Origin: Solirubrobacteraceae bacterium
GTDB taxonomy: Bacteria; Actinomycetota; Thermoleophilia; Solirubrobacterales; Solirubrobacteraceae
Length of the DNA stretch: 37,807 nt
Direction: 5' to 3'
NCBI GenBank assembly: GCA_017882405.1
Contig: JADGPO010000035.1
Location: 1 to 37,807 of the forward strand
Shown: in pieces, positions 23,641 to 32,213 of the stretch
How the letters are laid out: each line of letters starts with the position of its first letter
Position numbering within the stretch: the stretch's first letter is position 1
The notes under the pieces: model-generated
Database searches by the model: none
What the model saw: the letters and a program-made list of their open reading frames with translations, nothing else
What the model was told of the DNA's origin: nothing
Made by a program: the position numbers and the translations under genes

Positions 23641-24196
23641 GGCTGCAGGACGGCGACACGGTCCTGGAGGTCGGCGCCGGCACGGGCAAGGCCACGGTGC
23701 TGCTGGCTCAGCGGGGGCTGGGCGTGGTGGCGCTGGAGCCGAGCGCCGAAATGGCGTTGGTCGCGCGGGACCGGTGCGGGAGTCTGGGGCGCGTCCGGGT
23801 GGTCGAGACGGAGTTCGAGCGCTGGCAGGCGACCGATGTCTTCCCGGCACTGGTCAGCGTCCAGGCCTGGCACTGGATCGCGCCGGGGATCCGTTACGAG
23901 CGCGCCCACGCGGCGCTGGGCCCGGGGGCGACGCTGGCCGCGGTGTGGACGTTCCCGGACTGGACCACGTGCTCGCTGGCGGAGGCCCTGCGCGGGGCGT
24001 ATCGCGCGGCGGCGCCGCAGCTGTCAGCCGACTTCCCGATGCACCCGGCCAGCGAGCCCACGCGGCTGGCCGACGACTGGGTGCAGGAGATCGAGAGCTC
24101 GTCGCTGTTCAACGGGCCCGTGGTGAAGGCCCACGCGTGGACGCAGGCGTACACCAGCGCCGAGTACGTGGAGCTGTTGCAGACCCACCAGGATCA
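23625..24196 (+). pseudogene. Class I SAM methyltransferase truncated at both ends
   Basis: Motif I is perfect (GDTVLEVGAGTGKATVLLAQ), followed by VVALEPSAEMALVARD and the acidic loop after VRVVETEFERW, then SVQAWHWIAPG and YTSAEYVELLQTHQDHIL. This is the Rossmann core of a small-molecule SAM methyltransferase. The N-terminal helices that normally precede motif I by about 40 residues are missing, and the C terminus breaks after HIL at about 24196, where the frame enters the REC fragment on the opposite strand. About 190 of 250-270 residues remain. Expression as a partial protein is possible but activity doubtful. Confidence 0.75.
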
Positions 24197-24198
24197 CA

Positions 24199-24582
24199 TC
24201 CTGCGGGCAGGTAGCTGGAGGCGATCCACAGCGAGGGGTCGTCGATGATCGGGCGGGGGACGAGGCCGCGCTCCAGGCGGGCGATCTCGTCGGCGCGGAT
24301 CTCGGCGACACGCAGCCGCTGCTGGACGTCCTCGGCGTGGCGGCGGCTGACCGCGTAGTGGCTCGCCCGCGCCAGCAGGCCCCCGTCGACATTGCCCTTG
24401 ACCAGGTAGTCCTGCGCTCCGACATCGACCGCCGTCTGGCCTGCCCGCTCGTCGTCGAGGCCGGTGAGCACGATCACGGCGATCCACGGGGCCGCCTGGC
24501 GCAGGCTGTGCACGGCCTCCATGCCCACCGCGTCGGGCAGGCGCAGGTCCAGCAGGACGCAGTCGACGCCCCCGCCCAGCAT
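24199..24582 (-). pseudogene. REC-PP2C response-regulator fragment
   Basis: From about 24582 the frame reads VDCVLLDLRLPDAVGMEAVH (phospho-acceptor D in LLDLRLPD), VIVLTGLDD, AQDYLVKG (conserved K), a helical linker, then LERGLVPRPIIDDPSLWIA and SSYLPAG, the start of an RsbU-like PP2C domain. The first strand and acidic pair of the receiver are absent, and the phosphatase is cut after 25 residues. An intact protein of this kind has about 390 residues. The 3' break coincides with the end of the methyltransferase fragment, and the 5' break with the start of a hydrolase fragment. Confidence 0.78.
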
Positions 24583-24588
24583 CCATCA

Positions 24589-24683
24589 CCCTGGAGGGTG
24601 CCGGCCACTGCCTCCAGCTCGACGTGCCCGGCCCGACCGCCGACCTCGTGCTGGCCTTCACGGGGCGCCTGACTACTTCGTGA
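24589..24683 (+). pseudogene. C-terminal fragment of an alpha/beta hydrolase
   Basis: The frame ending at TGA 24681-24683 reads SITLEGAGHCLQLDVPGPTA and DLVLAFTGRLTTS. The G-[AG]-GH motif is the catalytic-His region of alpha/beta hydrolases and the rest fits their last helix. Everything upstream of that motif is missing; the frame begins right at the edge of the receiver fragment. Overlaps the stop of the DUF4232 gene. Confidence 0.6.
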
Positions 24684-25221
24684 CGGCGCGCACCCTGAGA
24701 ATGCTCGCGCTCGCCAGTGAGCAGGCCGGGAACGGATAGGGCACAAACGCCGCGGCGCTCTGGTTGGGCGGGTAGACGCGCAGCCCCGAGGCGGTCGTCG
24801 GGTGGCAGGCGCCGGGCGACAGCACGCCGGTGTCGACGATCGCGAGCGTCGAGTGCGCGGTGTTGGCCTTCGCCGGACCGCCGCCGTTGGCGCCCGAGAG
24901 CGTCACCGTGTTGACCTTCGTGCCGTTGTCGCGGGTAGCCGCCTTGCCCAGCTGCTGGTGGTTTCGCCCCACCGCCGAGACGCCGGGGTAGCCGCGCAGA
25001 GTGCACCGGGCGCCGACGTTGGTGAAGTTCAGGGTGTAGAAGATCGTGCCGGCGGCGCCGTTTGACTGCGTGTCCAGCCACACCACCAGCTGGTTGGTCT
25101 TGCAGGCCGGCACGGCGGCGTCCGCGGGGGCAGCGGCCAATCCCAGGAGCAGAGCGGCGCCGCCGAGGGCCAGGGCACGGGCCGCGCCGCGGCGCGTCTT
25201 GAGACCGATGGGGCTACGCAT
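24673..25221 (-). CDS. Secreted DUF4232-domain protein
   Basis: 182 residues. MRSPIGLKTRRGAARALALG then GAALLLGLAAAPADAA form a signal peptide with a Tat-like Arg-rich start (no clear RRxFL) and an AxA cleavage site. The mature part has the DUF4232 pattern: LVVWLDTQSNGAAGTIFYTL, NFTNVGARCTLRGYPGVSAV, three more strands, and four cysteines that can pair. DUF4232 proteins are exported from Actinobacteria; function unknown. Start ATG at 25221 has GGAGG 6-10 nt upstream. Divergent from nudC. Confidence 0.83.
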   Translation of the reverse strand: MRSPIGLKTRRGAARALALGGAALLLGLAAAPADAAVPACKTNQLVVWLDTQSNGAAGTIFYTLNFTNVGARCTLRGYPGVSAVGRNHQQLGKAATRDNGTKVNTVTLSGANGGGPAKANTAHSTLAIVDTGVLSPGACHPTTASGLRVYPPNQSAAAFVPYPFPACSLASASILRVRAVTK

Positions 25222-25289
25222 CTGAACCTCCGCTGTGGGGTGTGCACGCGACCATAACGCGCGCGGCCGGGCGGGCGCAATCGCTGAAG

Positions 25290-25295
25290 TAGGCT
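25290..25295 (+). promoter_or_regulatory. -10 box of nudC, leaderless type
   Basis: TAGGCT lies 7 nt before GTG at 25303, the spacing expected when transcription starts at the start codon. No Shine-Dalgarno sequence. Confidence 0.5.
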
Positions 25296-25302
25296 CGCTG
25301 AC

Positions 25303-26142
25303 GTGAGCGTTAAACGTTTCGTGGCCGACGCACAATGGCCCGCGCAGACGCCCGCGGTGACGCCGCTGGGCTTCTGCGTGCGCGACGCCGCGGTGCTGGT
25401 CCGCCGTGATCACGACGGTCGCGCGACGCTGCCCGACGCGGTGCCCGAGGGGAGCACCCACGTGCTCGGCTGGCTGGACGGACGGCTGTGCCTGGCGGTC
25501 GACGGCACCGACCATGCGGCACCGGAAGGCCTGGAGTGGTGTGATCTGCGCGCGCTGTACCGCCTGATCGACGAGACGCTGTGGTCGATCGCCGGGCGGG
25601 CGGCGCAGGTCGTCGGCTGGGATCGCACGCATCGCATCTGCGGGCGCTGCGGAACGCCGACCGTGCCCGCCCCCGACGAGCGCGTGCGCCGCTGTCTGAA
25701 CTGCGGCCTGCACGCCTATCCCCGCGTCTCGCCGGCGATCATCGTGCTGGTCACCTGCGGTGAGCACGACGAGCGCGCGCTGCTGGCCTGGGGGACCCGC
25801 CGCCAGCAGCAGTTCTACTCGACGCTGGCGGGCTTCGTGGAGCCCGGGGAGACACTAGACGAGGCGCTGGTCCGTGAGATCAGGGAGGAGGTCGGCATCG
25901 ACGTGCGCGACGTCACCTATTTCGGGTCCCAGGCATGGCCGTTCCCCCATCAGCTGATGATCGGCTACCGGGCGCGCTACGCCGGCGGCGAGCTGGTCCT
26001 CCAGGAGTCCGAGATCCGCGACGCTCGCTGGTTCACGCCCGATGAGATCGAGACGGTGACCGCCGTGCGCGGTCCCTTCTCGATCGCCGGGCGCCTGATC
26101 GACGGCTGGATCGCCGAGCAGGCGGCCCGCGCGAGCGCCTGA
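25303..26142 (+). CDS. nudC: NADH pyrophosphatase NudC
   Basis: 279 residues. The N-terminal domain is followed by the NudC zinc ribbon (ICGRCGTP, CLNCG) and the signature YPRVSPAIIVLV. The Nudix box is GFVEPGETLDEALVREIREE then VGI, with the catalytic Glu residues in place; SQAWPFPHQLM is the NudC-specific motif after it. The enzyme splits NAD(H) into NMN(H) and AMP and can remove NAD caps from RNA. Start GTG at 25303 lies 7 nt after a TAGGCT -10 box. Monocistronic by spacing. High confidence. Confidence 0.93.
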   Translation: MSVKRFVADAQWPAQTPAVTPLGFCVRDAAVLVRRDHDGRATLPDAVPEGSTHVLGWLDGRLCLAVDGTDHAAPEGLEWCDLRALYRLIDETLWSIAGRAAQVVGWDRTHRICGRCGTPTVPAPDERVRRCLNCGLHAYPRVSPAIIVLVTCGEHDERALLAWGTRRQQQFYSTLAGFVEPGETLDEALVREIREEVGIDVRDVTYFGSQAWPFPHQLMIGYRARYAGGELVLQESEIRDARWFTPDEIETVTAVRGPFSIAGRLIDGWIAEQAARASA

Positions 26143-26149
26143 CCTCACC

Positions 26150-26270
26150 CGCCCTGGGCGCGCAGGTAGGAACGTGCGCACCTCGCTCACGCGCTCCTTG
26201 AGCAGGTTGACGGCGCGCTCCAGCGGGGCCACGTGCTCGTCGGCGTCAGGGCCCGCCGTGTCGCTGGGGC
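26150..26270 (-). other. Possible short helical ORF remnant
   Basis: On the minus strand one frame reads ADEHVAPLERAVNLLKERVS and EVRTF, a helical phrase with good codon use, then another frame gives LRAQGG and a stop. No start is clear. It may be a frame-shifted small gene or chance. Confidence 0.2.
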
Positions 26271-26287
26271 GCGCGGGTGTCCGCGCC

Positions 26288-26339
26288 GGGGCGAGCCCCC
26301 GAAACGCTGGTGGGGTTAGCCCCCGGCCCCTTCTACTGT
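26288..26339 (+). promoter_or_regulatory. Promoter of the FprA-type reductase with two GGGG-N2-AGCCCCC repeats
   Basis: GGGGCGAGCCCCC (26288-26300) and GGGGTTAGCCCCC (26312-26324) are 24 bp apart; the second covers the expected -35 region. TACTGT (26334-26339) is the -10 box, 7 nt before ATG 26347. A third copy, GGGGTAAGCCCCC, lies at 18802. Possibly a regulator site or special promoter class. Confidence 0.55.
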
Positions 26340-26346
26340 TGTGGTC

Positions 26347-27702
26347 ATGACGACGAAGCGCGCGGCGATCATCGGCGCGGGGCCATCGGGCTTCTACACC
26401 GCAGATCGGCTGCTCAAAGCAGGTTTTGAGGTGGATCTCTATGACGCGCTGCCGACCCCGTTCGGGCTGGTGCGCGCGGGGGTGGCGCCTGATCACCCGA
26501 AGATCAAGTCGGTCACCCGCGTGTACGCCAAGACCGCCGCTCATGAGGCGTTTCGGTTCTTCGGAGCGGTGACCCTGGGGTCCGAGGTCTCACGCGAGGA
26601 TCTGCTGGCCCGGTATCACGCGGTGGTGTACGCGATCGGCACCTCGACCGACAACCGGCTGGGAATACCCGGGGAGGACCGTCCGGGGTCGCACGCCGCG
26701 ACCGCGTTTGTCGCCTGGTACAACGGCCACCCGTACTTCGCCGAGCACATGTTCGACCTCAACGGCGGCCGGGCGGTGGTGGTCGGCAACGGCAACGTGG
26801 CGATCGACGTGGCGCGGATGCTGGTGCTCGATCCCGGCGAGCTGGCGCCGACCGACACGGCTGATCACGCGATCGACGCGTTCGGCATGGCGGGCGTCAC
26901 CGAGGTGGTGCTGCTGGGCCGCCGGGGGCCGGCGGAGGCGGCGTTCACCAACCCGGAGCTACGCGAGCTGGGCGAGCTCGATCGCGCCGACGTGATCGTC
27001 GACCCCGCGCAGCTGGAGGGCGTCTCCGAGCCCGAGGACTCGACCAAGCGACGCAACGTGGAGATCCTGCGCGACTACGCCCAGCGCGAGCCGGCGGGCA
27101 AGTCACACCGTCTGGAGCTGCGCTTTCTGCGCTCGCCAGTGGAGATCCTGGGCGAGGGCGACGACGGTCCGGTGACGGGCGTGCGCGTGGCGATCAACCG
27201 GCTGGTGCGCTCCGCCGACGGCCGGGTGAGCGCCGAGCCGACGGGGGAGGAGGAGGTGATCGAGTGCGGGCTGGTGCTGCGCTCGATCGGCTACCGGGGC
27301 GAGCGGCTGGCGGGCATCCCGTTCGACGATCGCCGCGGGCTGATCCGCAACGAGGGCGGACGGGTCGTCGACGAGGGCGGGAGCCCCTGCCCCGGCGAGT
27401 ATGTGGTGGGCTGGATCAAGCGCGGGCCATCGGGAGTGATCGGCACCAACAAGAAGGACGCGGCCGACACCGTGGCGCGGATCGTGGAGGACGCCGAGAC
27501 CGGCCGGCTCGGCCGGCCCGCATCCGAGCACTGCAGTGCCGAGGCGGTGGCCGCGTGGCTGCAGGAGCGCATGCCCGACCATGTCAGCTGGGAGGGCTGG
27601 GAGATGATCGACGCCCACGAGTCCCGCCTCGGCGAGCCGCTGGGACGCCCGCGGGTCAAGCTGGTGGCGCTGGAGGAGCTGATCCGCGCCGCCCGCGGGT
27701 GA
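26347..27702 (+). CDS. fprA: FprA-type ferredoxin-NADP+ reductase
   Basis: 451 residues, like adrenodoxin reductase. FAD motif: RAAIIGAGPSGFYTADRLLK and VDLYDALPTPFGLVRAGVAP, DHPKIKSVT. NADP motif: VVVGNGNVAIDVARMLV. C-terminal signature: GWIKRGPSGVIGTNKKDAAD. It passes electrons between NADPH and ferredoxin; partner not in this window. I choose ATG 26347 rather than GTG 26341 because TACTGT lies 7 nt before it. Its GTGA stop overlaps the M14 lipoprotein gene, an odd pairing. High confidence for family. Confidence 0.93.
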   Translation: MTTKRAAIIGAGPSGFYTADRLLKAGFEVDLYDALPTPFGLVRAGVAPDHPKIKSVTRVYAKTAAHEAFRFFGAVTLGSEVSREDLLARYHAVVYAIGTSTDNRLGIPGEDRPGSHAATAFVAWYNGHPYFAEHMFDLNGGRAVVVGNGNVAIDVARMLVLDPGELAPTDTADHAIDAFGMAGVTEVVLLGRRGPAEAAFTNPELRELGELDRADVIVDPAQLEGVSEPEDSTKRRNVEILRDYAQREPAGKSHRLELRFLRSPVEILGEGDDGPVTGVRVAINRLVRSADGRVSAEPTGEEEVIECGLVLRSIGYRGERLAGIPFDDRRGLIRNEGGRVVDEGGSPCPGEYVVGWIKRGPSGVIGTNKKDAADTVARIVEDAETGRLGRPASEHCSAEAVAAWLQERMPDHVSWEGWEMIDAHESRLGEPLGRPRVKLVALEELIRAARG

Positions 27703-28475
27703 CTCGCCTGATCTCAACGCTCTGTCTCGCCGGTCTGCTCGGCGGCTGCGGGTCGGGCGGTGCTGCTCACGATTCGTCGGCCGCCCGCGCGCGGCAGCCG
27801 CCGCCACCGCGCCGCGGTCGTCTCGCTCGGGTTGCGGCGATCACCGCCCCCGGACCGCGCCTACTGGGGCGCTCCCAGGATGGCCGGTCGATCCTCGTGT
27901 GGCGGGTGGGTGATCCGCGGGGCACGCGGGTGCTGGTGGTCGGATGCATCCACGGCAACGAGTGCGCGGGAATCGCCGTGGCACGGGCGCTTGAGCGGGT
28001 GCGTCGCCGGGTTGACCTCTGGATCGTGCCCGACCTGAACCCCGACGGCTATGCCCGCGGCACTCGCCAGGACGCCCGCGGCGTCGACCTCAACGCCAAC
28101 TGGTCCTCACAGTGGCACGGCGGCGGACAGCCGGGGGATGTGTACTACCCGGGCCCGCGCCCGTTCTCCGAGCGCGAAACGCGACTCGCGCGCGACCTCA
28201 TCCTGCGCCTCCGCCCCCGTGTGACGATCTGGTACCACCAGCACATGAACGTGGTGTGGGCCTGGGGGCCGAGCACCGCCGCGGGGCGCGTCTACGCTCG
28301 GGCGGCCGGGATGCGCTTCTACCATCACCCGTGGCTGGCGGGGACGGCCGCGAACTGGCAGAACCATCACCTGCCGAATACCGCGTCGCTGACGGTCGAG
28401 CTGCCCGCCGGCAGCCTCTCGGCGCCGCAGGTCGGTCGCCAGGTGCGCGCCGTGCTGAAGGTCGCCGAGGGGTAG
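27699..28475 (+). CDS. M14-type zinc carboxypeptidase lipoprotein
   Basis: 258 residues from GTG at 27699, overlapping the reductase's stop. TRLISTLCLAGLLGGCGSGG carries a lipobox (LLGGC), so it is probably anchored outside the membrane. The M14 metal set is clear: HGNE (zinc His and Glu) in VGCIHGNECAG and the later WYHQHMN His. The Arg/Asn substrate region reads GVDLNANW, with A where most have R, a deviation. The catalytic Glu may be E in LTVELPAG. MpaA-like members cut gamma-D-Glu peptide bonds in murein peptides; substrate here unproven. The longer open frame upstream is a shadow of fprA. Confidence 0.82.
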   Translation: MTRLISTLCLAGLLGGCGSGGAAHDSSAARARQPPPPRRGRLARVAAITAPGPRLLGRSQDGRSILVWRVGDPRGTRVLVVGCIHGNECAGIAVARALERVRRRVDLWIVPDLNPDGYARGTRQDARGVDLNANWSSQWHGGGQPGDVYYPGPRPFSERETRLARDLILRLRPRVTIWYHQHMNVVWAWGPSTAAGRVYARAAGMRFYHHPWLAGTAANWQNHHLPNTASLTVELPAGSLSAPQVGRQVRAVLKVAEG

Positions 28476-28518
28476 CTGGAAAACGGCGGCGTTTCTTGGC
28501 GCGGGCGGGGGCACGGGT

Positions 28519-28524
28519 TACAGT
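28519..28524 (+). promoter_or_regulatory. -10 box of the DUF2283 gene
   Basis: TACAGT lies 7 nt before the GTG at 28532. CTTGGC at 28496-28501, 17 bp upstream, may be the -35 box. The same -10-to-start spacing as nudC and fprA. Confidence 0.5.
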
Positions 28525-28531
28525 GCGCCGC

Positions 28532-28762
28532 GTGGAGCGCCAGATCAGCGTCACGCAGTCAGACGGGGGCCACGCGTACGTCAAGCTCGGGGACGCCGAG
28601 GTGCGTGACTCGGTCGAGCTGTCCGAGCACGACGAGGCCGACCGGATCCCGACACTGGATTCGCTGACGCTGCACTTCGACTTCTACGGCCGGCTGACGG
28701 CGATCGAGGTGACGGGGGCGGTCGCCTCGGTGCTGCCGCCCGCGCTGATCGAAGAGGATTAG
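28532..28762 (+). CDS. DUF2283 family protein
   Basis: 76 residues. The pattern of short strands (ISVTQSDGGHAYVKLGD, SVELSEHDEADRIP) ending with HFDFYGRLTAIEVTGAVASV matches DUF2283, small beta proteins whose last strand reads D-x-x-G-x-[LI]-x-G/A-I-E. Family function unknown. Start GTG at 28532, 7 nt after TACAGT, fits leaderless translation and gives a complete domain; the larger open frame upstream overlaps the M14 gene in another frame. Monocistronic. Confidence 0.78.
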   Translation: MERQISVTQSDGGHAYVKLGDAEVRDSVELSEHDEADRIPTLDSLTLHFDFYGRLTAIEVTGAVASVLPPALIEED

Positions 28763-29000
28763 AGAACGCCCGCCCGCCCGGCGCGGGGGCGGATGGGGGG
28801 GTCCCCAGCGCCAACCCGATCCCGTTGGTGCCCGCCATCGGCCTCGCTCCACACCCCGCCGGGGACGAGATTCACCTCGTCGGTGCGTGCCAGCACCTCC
28901 GGACGTCCCGCGCGGTACAGCACGACGCCGAAGTCGTCGCACACCACCACCGCCGCTACCGCATCCTCGCTCCATCGCGGACCCTCTTCTGTGAGAAATC
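28759..29000 (-). pseudogene. Possible remnant in the gap before the epimerase gene
   Basis: This minus-strand frame reads RFLTEEGPRWSEDAVAAVVV, CDDFGVVLYRAGRPEVLART and EVNLVPGGVW before turning to low-complexity Gly/Arg sequence and a stop at 28761-28759. Codon use in the first half is coding-like. No proper start is found; the upstream frame has a stop near 29030. It may be a broken gene start. No family recognised. The rest of the gap holds the epimerase promoter. Confidence 0.3.
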
Positions 29001-29081
29001 GAAGCGTACCCCTGTGCCTCGTGCCGGTGACTCAGATTGAGACACCTGGGTCCGGCACGCGCCGCGGCGCTCCAGGCGCGA

Positions 29082-29087
29082 GAATCT
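29082..29087 (+). promoter_or_regulatory. -10-like box of the epimerase gene
   Basis: GAATCT lies 7 nt before GTG 29095. It keeps the A at position 2 and T at position 6 of TANNNT but lacks the first T. Weaker than the others. Confidence 0.35.
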
Positions 29088-29094
29088 GCCGGAC

Positions 29095-30006
29095 GTGTAC
29101 TCGACGGTGACGATCACCTCGCCCGACGGCGAGACCCAGGCCGAGTTCGTGCCGGAGGCGAACCTGCTGTGCTGCTCGCTGCGCCATCGCGGCGCCGAGC
29201 TCCTGGATCCCGGCCAAGGAATCGAGGCCTATGCCCAGCGCGGCAAGACGATGGGGATCCCGCTGCTGCACCCGTGGGCCAACCGGCTGGCCGGGGCTTC
29301 GTACCGCGTGGGCGACACCACGGTCCGCCTGCCCGCGCCCGAGGGCCGCTTCGAGACCGATCCCGGCGGCCTGCCGATTCACGGCGCGCTCCCCGGATGC
29401 CTGCGCTGGACGGTGCAGCCCGGATCGCCCTCCGACCGCCTGTCGGCGCAGCTGCGGTGGCGCTCAGCAGAGCTGCTGGAGCTGTTCGGATTCGAGCACG
29501 AGCTGGTGATGGAGGCGTCGGTCGCCGGCGGCGAGCTGAGCTTGACGACGACGTTGCGGGCGACCGGAAGCGACCGCGTCCCCGTTTCGTTCGGCTTTCA
29601 CCCGTACCTGCGAATCCCGGGCTCCTCGCGCCGTGACTGGCGGGTGGCCTTGGGCGCTTCGCAGCGGTTGGTCCTCGACGAGCGGATGATCCCCACCGGC
29701 GCGCGCGAGCCGCTCTCAGAGCGCGAGTTCGTGCTGGGCGAGCAGAGCTGGGACGACGGGCTCGGGGGGCTGGACCCGGGCGAGGCGCGCTTCTCGGTGG
29801 CGGACGAGCGCACGACGCTGACGGTCACGTTCGAGGCGGGGTTCGATTACGCGCAGGTCTACGCGCCGCCCGGCCACGACTACATCTGCTTCGAGCCGAT
29901 GACCGCGCCCACAAACGCGCTGGACAGCGGGGACGGGCTGATCCTGGTGGAGCCCGGCGATGAGTACCGGACCCGCTGGAGCGTGACCGTCAGGGTTCGC
30001 GAGTAA
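29095..30006 (+). CDS. Aldose 1-epimerase-family protein
   Basis: 303 residues, beta-sandwich family. IPLLHPWANRLAGASYRVGD is the sugar-binding N-terminal motif with Asn and Arg; LPIHGALPGCLRW contains the first catalytic His; SFGFHPYLRIPG the second His; YICFEPMTAPTNALDSG the catalytic Glu. All three catalytic residues are present, so it should interconvert alpha and beta anomers of a hexose or a related phosphate sugar. Start GTG at 29095, 7 nt after a weak -10 box. Cytoplasmic. Convergent with the GGDEF-EAL gene 54 bp away. Confidence 0.9.
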   Translation: MYSTVTITSPDGETQAEFVPEANLLCCSLRHRGAELLDPGQGIEAYAQRGKTMGIPLLHPWANRLAGASYRVGDTTVRLPAPEGRFETDPGGLPIHGALPGCLRWTVQPGSPSDRLSAQLRWRSAELLELFGFEHELVMEASVAGGELSLTTTLRATGSDRVPVSFGFHPYLRIPGSSRRDWRVALGASQRLVLDERMIPTGAREPLSEREFVLGEQSWDDGLGGLDPGEARFSVADERTTLTVTFEAGFDYAQVYAPPGHDYICFEPMTAPTNALDSGDGLILVEPGDEYRTRWSVTVRVRE

Positions 30007-30059
30007 ATAGGTGGCGGGATCCGGGCCGCCGGAACCGTCAATTACGAAGTCGTGGGCCC

Positions 30060-32084
30060 TTACGCCGTGACGGCGGCGCTCAGCGCGGGGCTGGCCGTGG
30101 CTGTCCGCACGGCCGCCCGCGCCGGGGCTTCGGGCGCCAGCCACTGCACCAGCGCCTCCAGGGGCATCGGCCGGGCCAGCAGGAATCCCTGAACGAGGTC
30201 GCAGCCGCGGCTTAGCAAATGGGCGAGCACCTCATCGGTCTCGACCCCCTCGGCCACGACGCGCAGCCCCAGGTTGTGGCCCAGGTCGACGACCGAGTGC
30301 ACGATCGCCGCATGAGCCGGCTGCTCGAGCATGTCGCCGACGAAGCCGCGGTCGATCTTGAGCTCGTCCAGCGCAAGCGCGGACAGGTGGCTGAGCGAGG
30401 TGTGGCCCTGGCCGAAGTCGTCGAGGCTGATCTTGACGCCGGCGGCGGCCAGGCGCCCGAGCTCGATCGACGCCCGGGCCGGATCGGCGAGGATCACGGT
30501 CTCGGTGACCTCGATCACCAGCCGATGCGGGTCCACGGCGAGCTCGCGCAGCGCCTGGATGACCTCGTCGGCCAGCTCCCCGCGGCCGATCCCGCGGGCC
30601 GACACGTTGACGGCGACGGTCAGGTCGGCGCCTGCCTCGCCCAGATCTCGCAGGTCGGTGAGTGCGCGGCGCAGCACCCAGCGGGTGAGCTGGTCGATCA
30701 GATTGGTCTGCTCGGCCAGCGGCAGGAACTTGTCCGGCTGTAGCAGCCCGCGCGTGGGGTGCTGCCAGCGGACCAGCGCCTCCATCGCTACGGTGCGATC
30801 GGTGGCCAGGTCGCGCTGGGGCTGATAGTGCAGCACCAGCTGATCTGCATCGATCGCCTGGCGCAGCTCGGCGACCAGGCTCAGGGTGGCGGGGTCGTAC
30901 TGGTCGCGTGACGCGTTGTAGCGGGCGACCCCGGCGTTCTCCGCCTTGGCCAGGTACATGGCGACGTCGGCGCGCCGCATCAGCGTCTCGACGTCATCGG
31001 CGTCCAGCGGGGCGAGTGCATAGCCGACGCTGGCCTGCACCGAGAGCGTCAGTCCACCCACCGGCAGGTCGCGCTCCAGGATGCGCCGGATCTCGTCCAG
31101 CTCGGCGGCGGGCTCGAGATGATCCTCGCCGGGCACCACCAGCCCGAACTCGTCGCCGCTCAGGCGAGCCACCGTCATCTCCGGTCGCGCGGTACTCTGA
31201 AGGCGGCTGGCCAACTCGGTCAACACCTCGTCGCCGTTGCGATGGCCGAGCACGTCGTTGATGTCCTTGAAGCCGTCCAGGTCGACGATCGCGATCGCCA
31301 CCGACGTGCCGTGGCGGCGGGCTGTCTGAAGCGCCGCCGTCGCCCGGCGCTCGAACAGCGAACGGTTGGGCAGGCCCGTGAGGGTGTCGTACTCGGCGAG
31401 GTGGGCATTGAGCTTGGACTGGCGGCGCAGGCGCCCGTTGACCGAGGTGCTGATCGCGAACAGCGCGAGGTAGAGGGCGCCCAGACCGACGATCAGGTCC
31501 CGGTACATGGTGGACAGCAGCCGGTCGACCTCGCGGGCGATCGGCGCATAGGACAGGTACAGCTCCAGCACGCCCACCCGACGCTCCGGCGATCCGGCCT
31601 CCAGGGGCAGGTAGACCTCGACGGCGCGTGGGCCCGCGTGCCTGGGACTCGTGTCAGCGTTCAGATTGGTCAGACGGGCGACGGGCTGACCGTGGGCCGC
31701 GGCGAGGGCATCCTCGTCGACCGGTGCGGCGGCACCGATGGCGTCGTTGGCGAAGACCACTCGGCCGCGGAGGTCGCGCAACTGCAGTCGCAACGTGGCC
31801 TGCCCGGAGTCCTTCACGGCCTGGCGGACGAGCCGGCGCAGTTCCGCGCGCTCGACGGTCGTCAGCCCGTCGGACAACGGCGCGTTATCCAAGCGTGGCC
31901 CGATCGCCGTCTCGGCGATCAACTGCGCCTCGGCGCGCGCCTGGCTGAGGCCGCGCTGTTGAGCCTGCTGGCGAAAGTGGGAAGCCAGGATCAAGCCCAG
32001 GGCCACGATCGGGATCAGGCTGACCACGGCGTAGACGGCGAACAGGCGAGCGGTCGAATGGCGCGCTTGGGCCACGGGATGCAC
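30060..32084 (-). CDS. Membrane-bound GGDEF-EAL protein
   Basis: 674 residues. Helix 1 ([20 protein letters not shown]) and helix 2 ([19 protein letters not shown]) enclose a sensor of about 150 residues outside the membrane. The GGDEF domain starts [13 protein letters not shown], has [20 protein letters not shown] and SGDEF in place of GGDEF; no RxxD I-site precedes it. The EAL domain is complete: [50 protein letters not shown]. So phosphodiesterase activity is likely and cyclase activity uncertain. Start GTG 32084 or GTG 32075; AAGGGGG lies just upstream. The longer open frame crosses the divergent acyl-CoA dehydrogenase gene and is a shadow. Confidence 0.9.
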   Translation of the reverse strand: MHPVAQARHSTARLFAVYAVVSLIPIVALGLILASHFRQQAQQRGLSQARAEAQLIAETAIGPRLDNAPLSDGLTTVERAELRRLVRQAVKDSGQATLRLQLRDLRGRVVFANDAIGAAAPVDEDALAAAHGQPVARLTNLNADTSPRHAGPRAVEVYLPLEAGSPERRVGVLELYLSYAPIAREVDRLLSTMYRDLIVGLGALYLALFAISTSVNGRLRRQSKLNAHLAEYDTLTGLPNRSLFERRATAALQTARRHGTSVAIAIVDLDGFKDINDVLGHRNGDEVLTELASRLQSTARPEMTVARLSGDEFGLVVPGEDHLEPAAELDEIRRILERDLPVGGLTLSVQASVGYALAPLDADDVETLMRRADVAMYLAKAENAGVARYNASRDQYDPATLSLVAELRQAIDADQLVLHYQPQRDLATDRTVAMEALVRWQHPTRGLLQPDKFLPLAEQTNLIDQLTRWVLRRALTDLRDLGEAGADLTVAVNVSARGIGRGELADEVIQALRELAVDPHRLVIEVTETVILADPARASIELGRLAAAGVKISLDDFGQGHTSLSHLSALALDELKIDRGFVGDMLEQPAHAAIVHSVVDLGHNLGLRVVAEGVETDEVLAHLLSRGCDLVQGFLLARPMPLEALVQWLAPEAPARAAVRTATASPALSAAVTA

Positions 32085-32213
32085 ACCCCCTTGGTCGGCA
32101 CCCGGCGCGGGTTCCGTGAGGGTCGCTGGACGCCGCCGGGGGTGGGCGGGTTCGTCACAATGGGACGTTCGTCCAGATGTGAGCCGGATTCGAGCCCGTA
32201 AAGAGGAGAGCGG

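Noticed and set aside
27264..28475. A 403-codon version of the M14 peptidase
   Set aside because: The first 145 codons lie in another frame of fprA; the lipobox signal peptide begins exactly at GTG 27699.
32161..32175. GGACG-TT-CGTCC palindrome upstream of the FadE pair
   Set aside because: Short arms are common by chance at this GC content; no second copy and no adjacent regulator.
32185..32200. T-arm-like sequence GGATTCGAGCCC suggesting a tRNA
   Set aside because: No matching acceptor, D-arm or anticodon stem around it; it is the leader of the acyl-CoA dehydrogenase gene.
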